Positions 6,312-12,650 of a DNA stretch of 12,650 nt are shown in pieces. This stretch comes from Chthoniobacteraceae bacterium (lineage in GTDB: Bacteria > Verrucomicrobiota > Verrucomicrobiia > Chthoniobacterales > Chthoniobacteraceae), in contig CANJYI010000033.1 of NCBI GenBank assembly GCA_947478975.1, forward strand, positions 1-12,650. Direction: 5' to 3'. Both the position numbers and the translations under genes were made by a program. Each line of letters starts with the position of its first letter. Position 1 is the stretch's first letter. Below the pieces are notes generated by a model that worked only from the letters and a program-made list of their open reading frames with translations, ran no database searches and was not told where the DNA came from.

Positions 6312-8861
6312 ATGAAACGCCATCTTATCATCGCCATTTTTGCTTTCGCCGCTGCGGTGCACGGAGCGGATGACGACACGGCCTTCTTTGAGGCAAAGGT
6401 TTTGCCGGTCCTCCAGAAGCGCTGCTTTGAATGCCATTCGCACGAAAACAAGATCAAGGGCGGGCTCGCCCTGGATTCACGCAGCGGCTGGGAACACGGC
6501 GGCGACAACGGTCCCGCTGTCGTCCCAGGGAGCCTCGACAAGAGCCTGCTGATTAAAGCGGTGCGCTATCAGAGTGCGGATTACGAGATGCCCCCAAAGG
6601 GCAAACTGCCTGCGGAGGAAATCGCCCTCCTCGAAGCGTGGGTAAAACAGGGCGCGGCAGACCCACGCGTCGCAAAGACCGTCCAAAGCCGCAAAACGAT
6701 CGACCTCAACGAGGGTCGGAAGTTCTGGGCGTTTCAGCCGGTGACGGACCCGTCCCCGCCCGCGGTCAAGGACGCGGCGTGGCCGCTGGATCCAATGGAC
6801 CGTTTTATTCTCGCGAAACAGGAGCAGGCCTCGCTGCACCCCGCCGGAGATGCGGACCGCTACACCTGGCTGCGGCGGGTTTCCCTCGACCTCACCGGGC
6901 TTCCACCCGCGCCTGCGGAGATCGCGGAGTTCGTGAAAGACAACGCGCCCGACGCGTGCGACAAGGTGGTCGACCGGCTTCTGGCATCGCGGGCCTACGG
7001 CGAGCGCTGGGCCCGGCACTGGCTCGATCTCACCGGTTACGCCGACATGATGGGCACGTCAAACAATGCCTACGCAGAGCACGCTTGGAGGTATCGCGAC
7101 TACGTCGTGGCCGCCTTCAACGCGGACAAGCCGTTTGACGAGTTTGTGCGCGAACAGATCGCGGGGGACCTGCTGCCGCCCAAATCCACGGAAGACCGGG
7201 CCGAGAACCTTGTCGCCACCGGTTTCCTGATGGTGGGCGACATCGAGATCGTGAATCCCGATAAGGCGAAGATGGAGACCGACCACATCGACACCCAGAT
7301 GATCAAGATCGGCCAGACCTTTTTGGGCATGACTCTGGGGTGCGCCCGCTGCCACGACCACAAGTTCGATCCTATCGGTTTGGAGGATTACTACGGCATC
7401 GCCGGGGCGCTGCGCAGTTCCCCGTCCTCGCACAAGATGCCGGACATGGGAGTCTGGAGCACGCTCAACTCCACCGTCCTCCCGGAAACTCCGGCCCAGC
7501 TTGCCGCGCGCAAGAAGCTCGAAGAGGACACCCAGCAGCGCATCGCAAACCTCAAGACAGAGCAGAAGACGCTCAACGAAGAAAAGGCGGCGCTGACAAA
7601 GCAGCTCGCCGCCCTCGGCAATCCGACCGCACCCGCCCCCCAAGCCGGGGCAACGGACAACGCCCAACGGGAGAGCGCCCCGGCTGAGCCCGCCAAGCCT
7701 GCGCTCGACAAGGACTCCCTCACCAAGCGTCGGGACGCGCTCGAGACCCAGCTCAAAAAGATTTCCGGCGATATCAAGCACGCCGAGTTCTTCCAGGACA
7801 GGACGCCAAAGGCCTTCGCCATGGGCGACGGTCCGCAGCCGGCTGACATGCCCGTCTACATCCGTGGCAATCCCTACGCGCCCGGGGCAGTGATGCCCCG
7901 CGGGGCGGTGCGTGTCGCCTCGTGGGACCGGTTTCCAGAAATTCCCGCCGGCCAAAGCGGCCGTCTGCAACTCGCAAACTGGCTCGCGGACAAACGCAAT
8001 CCCCTCACCGCCCGCGTCACGGTGAACCGCATCTGGCAGAAGCTTTTTGGAGAAGGCCTCGTCCGCAGCGTGGATTACTTCGGGGTCCGCGGAGAGAAGC
8101 CCTCGCATCCCGAATTGCTGGATCATCTCGCCACACGGTTTATGAACGGGGGTTGGTCGCAAAAAGCCCTTCTCAAATCGCTGGTGCTCAGCCGCAGCTA
8201 CCGCCTCACCAGTGCCAACGAGACGGCCGCGGCGAAAGTTGATCCGGAAAACAAGCTCTTCTGGCGCATGCACCGCCAGCGCCTCGATGCGGAGTCGATC
8301 CGTGACTCGATGCTCGCCATCAGCGGCGAGCTCAGCCGGGACAGCGCCGGTCCCGCGCTCGTGCTCGAGAACCCCGAGAACTGCGGCTCACTGGCCCTCA
8401 AGGGCGTCAACCCGCCCAACTACGCGCACAAAGTGCCGCGGCCCTCCCAGGAATTTGAACGCACCCTCTATCTCCCCGTCCTGCGCAACGGTTTTGCCGG
8501 TCCGGACCGGATCCGGAACTTTTTCGACTTCGTCAATCCCGCGCAAACCGCCGGGCAGCGTCCCCAGACCGTGGTGCCAACCCAGGCGCTCTTCCTGCTC
8601 AACAACGAGCTACTCCGCAAACGGGCCGGGACGCTTGCGAAAAACCTCTCCGAAACATTCAAGGACCGGGACGCCCGCATTGCTGAACTCTGGCTGCGTG
8701 CGCTGAACCGTCCCGCCTCGGGCGAGGAGCGCAACGAGGCGGTCGCGTTTCTGGAGAAACTCGCCCCCCTGTTCAAGGACAAGCCTGCGGCGGACTCGCT
8801 TGCCTGGCACGAACTCTGCCACAGCCTCCTCGCCTCGAACCTCTTTCTCTTCCGGCTCTAG
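6312..8861 (+). CDS. Planctomycete-type cytochrome c/DUF1549/DUF1553 (PSD1) exported protein
   Basis: This 849-residue protein begins with a Sec signal peptide (MKRHLIIAIFAFAAAVHG, cleavage near residue 18 or 19). The planctomycete cytochrome c domain (about 25-118) has one haem motif CFECH (C38, C41, H42) and a possible methionine ligand in YEMPPKGK (M93). The DUF1549 domain (about 135-375) contains LDLTGLPP, ERWARHWLDLTGYAD and a second CxxCH, GCARCHDHKFDP (C344, C347, H348). A charged coiled-coil stretch (about 396-434) and a Pro/Ala-rich linker separate it from DUF1553 (about 515-849), with NPLTARVTVNRIWQKLFGEG and PSHPELLDHLA. The protein should be extracytoplasmic; its reaction is unknown, and electron transfer is inferred from the haem motifs. 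The DUF1501 partner follows 18 nt later, and the GntR gene ends 19 nt before it. No Shine-Dalgarno precedes the ATG. Confidence 0.92.
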   Translation: MKRHLIIAIFAFAAAVHGADDDTAFFEAKVLPVLQKRCFECHSHENKIKGGLALDSRSGWEHGGDNGPAVVPGSLDKSLLIKAVRYQSADYEMPPKGKLPAEEIALLEAWVKQGAADPRVAKTVQSRKTIDLNEGRKFWAFQPVTDPSPPAVKDAAWPLDPMDRFILAKQEQASLHPAGDADRYTWLRRVSLDLTGLPPAPAEIAEFVKDNAPDACDKVVDRLLASRAYGERWARHWLDLTGYADMMGTSNNAYAEHAWRYRDYVVAAFNADKPFDEFVREQIAGDLLPPKSTEDRAENLVATGFLMVGDIEIVNPDKAKMETDHIDTQMIKIGQTFLGMTLGCARCHDHKFDPIGLEDYYGIAGALRSSPSSHKMPDMGVWSTLNSTVLPETPAQLAARKKLEEDTQQRIANLKTEQKTLNEEKAALTKQLAALGNPTAPAPQAGATDNAQRESAPAEPAKPALDKDSLTKRRDALETQLKKISGDIKHAEFFQDRTPKAFAMGDGPQPADMPVYIRGNPYAPGAVMPRGAVRVASWDRFPEIPAGQSGRLQLANWLADKRNPLTARVTVNRIWQKLFGEGLVRSVDYFGVRGEKPSHPELLDHLATRFMNGGWSQKALLKSLVLSRSYRLTSANETAAAKVDPENKLFWRMHRQRLDAESIRDSMLAISGELSRDSAGPALVLENPENCGSLALKGVNPPNYAHKVPRPSQEFERTLYLPVLRNGFAGPDRIRNFFDFVNPAQTAGQRPQTVVPTQALFLLNNELLRKRAGTLAKNLSETFKDRDARIAELWLRALNRPASGEERNEAVAFLEKLAPLFKDKPAADSLAWHELCHSLLASNLFLFRL

Positions 8862-8879
8862 CCGAACACCCAAAGCACC

Positions 8880-10280
8880 ATGCACTCCCCGTTCCATCTC
8901 ACCCGCCGCCAATGGCTCCAGCGTTCCGCCTGCGGCTTCGGCGCACTCGCCCTGCAGGACATCGTCCGCGCCGCGACAAACCCCCTCGCCGCACACGCCC
9001 CCGGGATGGTGCCCAAGGCGAAGCGGGTCATCTTCCTTTTTATGGGGGGCGGACCTTCGCAGCAGGACTTGTTTGATCCAAAGCCCTTCATCACCGGCAA
9101 GCACGGGCAGACAATCGACTCCCCGCTGCGCAAGGAAGTCACGCAGGTCGGCACGGAGAAGTACCTCGCGCTAGGCCCCGTTGCACCGGTGCGGCCTCGC
9201 GGCCAGTCGGGCATGGTCATCTCGGATCTGATGCCCCACCTCGCCAGCGTCGCCGACGACATCTGCCTCTTGCGCGGCATGAGCGCGGACAATCCGCAGC
9301 ACTTCGGCGCGACGCTGCAATTCCACACGGGCACCTTTGCGGAAGTCCGCCCCTCGATGGGCGCATGGGTCAGCTACGGCCTGGGCACGGAGAACCGGGA
9401 CCTGCCGAGTTTTGTCAGCATCCAGCCCGGGGGCGTGCGCGAATACGGCTCCGCCTTCCTGCCGGCGATCCACCAGGGCACCGCGCTGAGCGTGCCGCTC
9501 AACGACAAGGCTTCGCCGATCGAAAACCTGCGGAACGTCTCGCCCGTGGAGGAGGCCCAGCGCGCGCGCATCAATCTCATGGAGCGCATGAACCGCCGGC
9601 TCGTCGGGGAAATCAACGGGGACGCCAACATGGAGGGAATGATCCAAAACCTGGAGCTCGCCTTCCGCATGCAAACCACCACTCCGCAGACCGTGGACAT
9701 TTCCAACGAAAGCGAGGCCACCCGGAAGCTCTACGGCGTCGACGGCAAGGACACCGACAAAAACGGGCGCGCCTGCCTGCTTGCCCGGAAGCTCAGCGAA
9801 GCCGGCGTCCGCTTCGTGCAGGTGACCATGGGCGGCTGGGACCACCACGGCGACATCCGCGGAAACCTGCCCAAGCTCTGCGCGCAAACCGACCAACCGG
9901 TGGCGGCATTGCTGAAGGATCTCAAATCGCGCGGCCTCCTCGAGGACACCCTGGTGCTGTGGAGTGGCGAGTTCGGCCGGACGCCATGGAGCCAGGATCT
10001 GAGCGGTACCTCTCCCATCGACAAACACGGCCGCGAACACCAGCCCGAGAGCTTCTGCGCCTGGATGGCCGGCGGCGGCATCAAGGGAGGCCTGACCTTC
10101 GGCGAGACCGACGAAATGGGTTACCGCGTGGTTTCGGGCAGGGTCCACATCCACGACCTCCACGCAACGATCCTGCACCAGCTGGGCATCGACCACCTCA
10201 AGCTCACCTCGCGCCACCTGGGCCGCGACTTCCGCCTCACCGATGTGTACGGCGAGGTGGTGAAGGAAATCCTGGCCTGA
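8880..10280 (+). CDS. DUF1501 exported protein (alkaline-phosphatase-like fold), copy 2
   Basis: This 466-residue DUF1501 protein is the expected partner of the PSD1 gene 18 nt upstream. The N-terminus, LTRRQWLQRSACGFGALAL, has a good twin-arginine signal (R9-R10 in TRRQWL), suggesting export folded through Tat, while the PSD1 partner has a Sec signal. Core signatures are GGGPSQQDLFDPKP (56-69), EFGRTP (364-369), KHGREHQPESFCAWMAGGG and VHIHDLHATILHQLGID (starting at 422). The end is RLTDVYGEVVKEILA. Compared with copy 1 at 180-1598 the order of motifs is the same, but the first motif has SQQD where copy 1 has SHID, and a TPQTVDISNESEATRKLYG segment replaces APEALDLAGETDATLALYG. The two are therefore diverged paralogues and not a fresh duplication. 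The active residues and substrate of the family are unknown. Confidence 0.9.
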   Translation: MHSPFHLTRRQWLQRSACGFGALALQDIVRAATNPLAAHAPGMVPKAKRVIFLFMGGGPSQQDLFDPKPFITGKHGQTIDSPLRKEVTQVGTEKYLALGPVAPVRPRGQSGMVISDLMPHLASVADDICLLRGMSADNPQHFGATLQFHTGTFAEVRPSMGAWVSYGLGTENRDLPSFVSIQPGGVREYGSAFLPAIHQGTALSVPLNDKASPIENLRNVSPVEEAQRARINLMERMNRRLVGEINGDANMEGMIQNLELAFRMQTTTPQTVDISNESEATRKLYGVDGKDTDKNGRACLLARKLSEAGVRFVQVTMGGWDHHGDIRGNLPKLCAQTDQPVAALLKDLKSRGLLEDTLVLWSGEFGRTPWSQDLSGTSPIDKHGREHQPESFCAWMAGGGIKGGLTFGETDEMGYRVVSGRVHIHDLHATILHQLGIDHLKLTSRHLGRDFRLTDVYGEVVKEILA

Positions 10281-10424
10281 ACTAGCCTGGCTCGACTGGG
10301 ACGCCTCCTGTCGGGCGGACATAACTGGCAGCATACCCTTTAATGAGCTGCGAAGAAGTGCACTCGGGAGGACGCATTTTTCCGCTAGTCGACTCTGGCT
10401 CCGAAGGCATCTGCGTTCAATCGT

Positions 10425-10439
10425 CCGCCCTCTGGGCGG
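10425..10439 (-). terminator. Hairpin after the kinase gene, weak terminator candidate
   Basis: CCGCCC (10425-10430) and GGGCGG (10434-10439) form a perfect 6-bp GC stem around a 3-nt loop, 15 nt beyond the kinase stop codon. No T-run follows on either strand, so intrinsic termination is doubtful. The rest of the 173-nt gap between the convergent genes (10281-10453) holds an 8-bp palindrome AGTGCACT (10357-10364) and a T5 run (10377-10381) without a clear stem; I see no gene in it. Confidence 0.3.
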
Positions 10440-10453
10440 TGCCGGCTCCGCCG

Positions 10454-12650
10454 TCAACGGCTGCCTGCCTCCCCGGACTGGAGACGCCCTCGGGCCAGGC
10501 GGAAGCCGTTGCCTCGATAGGCGTGAATATGGGCATCCCGATTGATAGCCGCGCTCCGGGCATAAACCAAGCCGTTAAACCAGTTGCCACCACGCAACAT
10601 TCTCGCCTTTGGATCCTTAGGATCAATCCCGTCCAACATCCATTCAGCCGCATTCCCACCCAGATCATAAAACCCAAGAGCATTCGGCTTGAACGAGCCC
10701 ACGGGCGCTGTTCCTAAAATCCCGTCGACCCCGATTTCCTTTGGGTCGTCCTTCCCGTCCGCCAGAATCCTATAGTTTCCGTCATCCCAGTGCGGCGGGA
10801 AGTAATCCCCCCAAGGATAGGTCGATGTTCCCACCGCTGCCTCCCATTCCGCGTTGGTCGGCAACCGCCACTCTTTTCCCGTCACCTTGCTCAGCCATTC
10901 ACACAGCTTCACTGCCTGGTTCCAGCTCACCTTCACCACCGGATGCTCGTCCGTTTGTGTCCACTCCTTCTCGGGCTGCTGCCAGTCGGGAAGACCTTCC
11001 GCTTTCAGGTACAGCTTCCATTCCCCCACTGTGAACTCGGTCTTGCTCAGCAGTACCTCCGTTCCAGGCACAGGCAGCAACTTTGCTTCCAACCGCTTCA
11101 CAAGCTCTGGGATCACCGACACATCCTTCCTCTGCTGTTTCCAGAAATCACCGAGCCCCTTCCCAAATGCCAGCGCCTCCATCTGCCTCCCCGAAGCGCT
11201 CAGCCCTTCGTACATTGCGAGCTTCGCCTTCGCCTCCCCGTCCTTTGCCACCACTGCCAGCACCGCCTCGGTGAGTTGCACTCCCTCCTTCGCGCCTTCG
11301 GCTCCACCAAACGCCAGAGCACGCTCATACGCTTTTTTCGCGTCTTCCAATCGCATCAGCACCTGCAAAGCGTTCCCGCGCACCACGTGGTTGAGCGCGT
11401 TGCCAGGCTCCAGATCCACGGCGTTTTCGGCCGCCTCAAGCGCTCCGGCGAAATCCCCGTCCTTCAACAACTCCTGCGCCCTTGCCGCAAACACCGGCGC
11501 ACTCGCGGACAGCCGCCGGATCGCCAGCGCCGCCCGCTGACCGTCCACCAACACCTTCCCCAATAACACAATCAACACCGCTGCCGATGCTGTAAGCGTG
11601 CGGTTTCTCGCCACCCAGAGTCGCGCCCGCCTCAGCAAGCCGGCCGATTCCGCGCTGGTGGCAAACCCGTTCTGGTAGGACTCGATATCCTGCGCGAAGG
11701 CTTCGACATTCGCGTAACGCTTCGTCCGGTCCGTGGCCATCGCCTTGAGTGTTACCGCCTGTAGCGCTGGGGGAACCGCCACTGTCATCGGCTCGGGCCG
11801 GCCACCGATCCCCTTGGCCATCAAGGTCGCAGTCCCCATCGGACTGAGCACACCGCTCTTCACGTTCCCCAGCACCTCGGCCAGCGTCGAGCCGCCCACG
11901 GGCGGACGCAGCGTCAATATCGAGTACAGGATCCCGCCCAGGCTGTAGATGTCGCTACGGGTATCCAACTCCGCCACCATCCCCTCGGCCTGTTCTGGCG
12001 ACATGTACTGGGGCGTCCCCATGACCTCGCCTTCCAGCGTCATCCCGTAGTCGCCCGTGTCAGAGGCCGCCGCTTTGACCGCGCCTGCGGCATCCCGTTC
12101 CCCCAGAATCTTCGCGAGTCCCCAGTCCATCACCAGCACCTCGCCGTATTCTCCGACCATGATGTTCTCCGGCTTGAGATCCCGGTGCAGAATCCCCTTG
12201 GCGTGGGCGAAGGCCATGGCGTCGCACACCTTCCGGAAGACCGTCAACAATGCGGCCTGCGTGTACTCCTTCGTTGCGGCCGTGTTGCCATCCTTGAGCG
12301 CGGTGAGCACCGCCTGAAGCGTGCGTCCCTTGACCAGCTTCATGGAATAGAAAGGCCGCCCCTGAGCATCCACGCCGGTGGTGTAGATCGGCACGATGTT
12401 CGGATGCGCCAACAGCGCGAGCACCTTCGCCTCCTTGGTGAAGCGCGGGTCTTCGCCGTCTTGGCTGATGCTGCTGACCTTCACCGCCACCTGCCGCTCA
12501 AGCTGCGAGTCCTCGCCGAAATAGATCTGCCCCATCCCGCCCCGGGCGATTTCCTTCACCAAAGTGTATTTGCACACGCTCTCGGCCTCATTTATGTGAA
12601 CCGTCCTCTGACTTACCGCAGGCGTTGCTACCCGTGGTGTCACCACCGTC
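10454..12650 (-). CDS. Membrane Ser/Thr protein kinase with TPR-like and FGE-like domains (5' end beyond window)
   Basis: The frame is open to the window edge. In-frame GTG codons at 12646 and 12643 are possible starts, but the true one may lie outside. Numbering is from 12646 (730 residues). The kinase domain (about 28-325) has the glycine loop ARGGMGQIYFG, K56 (VAVK), E72, HRDLKPEN (154-161, D156 catalytic), DWG (174-176) replacing DFG, and GTPQYMSPEQ (210-219). All catalytic residues are present, so it should be active. One transmembrane helix (about 351-367) follows. A TPR-like helical region (about 383-450) and a C-terminal FGE/SUMF1-like domain (about 528-720; YPWGDYFPP, GNAAEWMLDG, MLRGGNWF, GFRLAR) lie on the far side, probably periplasmic. 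The C-terminal catalytic cysteines of true formylglycine-generating enzymes are missing, so this domain is probably a binding module. The kinase substrates are unknown. Confidence 0.9.
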   Translation of the reverse strand, partial: TVVTPRVATPAVSQRTVHINEAESVCKYTLVKEIARGGMGQIYFGEDSQLERQVAVKVSSISQDGEDPRFTKEAKVLALLAHPNIVPIYTTGVDAQGRPFYSMKLVKGRTLQAVLTALKDGNTAATKEYTQAALLTVFRKVCDAMAFAHAKGILHRDLKPENIMVGEYGEVLVMDWGLAKILGERDAAGAVKAAASDTGDYGMTLEGEVMGTPQYMSPEQAEGMVAELDTRSDIYSLGGILYSILTLRPPVGGSTLAEVLGNVKSGVLSPMGTATLMAKGIGGRPEPMTVAVPPALQAVTLKAMATDRTKRYANVEAFAQDIESYQNGFATSAESAGLLRRARLWVARNRTLTASAAVLIVLLGKVLVDGQRAALAIRRLSASAPVFAARAQELLKDGDFAGALEAAENAVDLEPGNALNHVVRGNALQVLMRLEDAKKAYERALAFGGAEGAKEGVQLTEAVLAVVAKDGEAKAKLAMYEGLSASGRQMEALAFGKGLGDFWKQQRKDVSVIPELVKRLEAKLLPVPGTEVLLSKTEFTVGEWKLYLKAEGLPDWQQPEKEWTQTDEHPVVKVSWNQAVKLCEWLSKVTGKEWRLPTNAEWEAAVGTSTYPWGDYFPPHWDDGNYRILADGKDDPKEIGVDGILGTAPVGSFKPNALGFYDLGGNAAEWMLDGIDPKDPKARMLRGGNWFNGLVYARSAAINRDAHIHAYRGNGFRLARGRLQSGEAGSR

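Noticed and set aside
7059..8273. 404-codon open frame on the minus strand opposite the PSD1 gene
   Set aside because: The plus-strand frame there contains clear DUF1549 and DUF1553 motifs; the antisense product has none.
10600..11060. Active formylglycine-generating enzyme
   Set aside because: The domain fold landmarks are present, but the C-terminal catalytic cysteines are missing, so only an FGE-like domain is called.

Overview
The window is GC-rich, densely coding DNA, most likely from the Planctomycetota-Verrucomicrobiota group, with Verrucomicrobiota slightly favoured. The reasons are the planctomycete-type cytochrome/DUF1549/DUF1553 proteins paired with DUF1501 proteins, a Ser/Thr kinase fused to an FGE-like domain, and the near absence of Shine-Dalgarno sequences. 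No tRNA, rRNA, insertion sequence or CRISPR array was seen. The phylum assignment is inference.

Layout. Positions 1-1598 hold the end of a DUF1553 (PSD1) protein and, 3 nt later, its DUF1501 partner. A 319-nt gap (1599-1917) carries a GntR-type operator-like site, a possible promoter and a 27-codon leader ORF. Then come three overlapping genes, glcD-glcE-glcF (1918-5472), for a membrane-associated 2-hydroxyacid (glycolate or D-lactate) dehydrogenase. A 109-nt gap with a second, nearly identical operator-like site leads to a FadR-subfamily GntR regulator (5582-6292). Only 19 nt later a second, complete PSD1 protein begins (6312-8861), and 18 nt after that a second DUF1501 protein (8880-10280). 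On the minus strand, convergent with all of this, is a 5'-truncated Ser/Thr kinase with a transmembrane helix, TPR-like region and FGE/SUMF1-like domain (10454-12650).

How the genes may work together. GlcD and GlcE would oxidise the hydroxyacid and GlcF would pass electrons on to the quinone pool or another acceptor. The regulator probably senses a small carboxylate and controls both glcDEF and itself: a 15-bp sequence with 13 identities, built on the GGT-N3-ACC core of FadR-subfamily operators, lies upstream of both transcription units and overlaps -10-like hexamers. Because the regulator gene runs almost directly into the second PSD1-DUF1501 pair, that exported cytochrome-like module may be co-transcribed with it. 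The function of PSD1/DUF1501 pairs is not established, so any metabolic link is a hypothesis.
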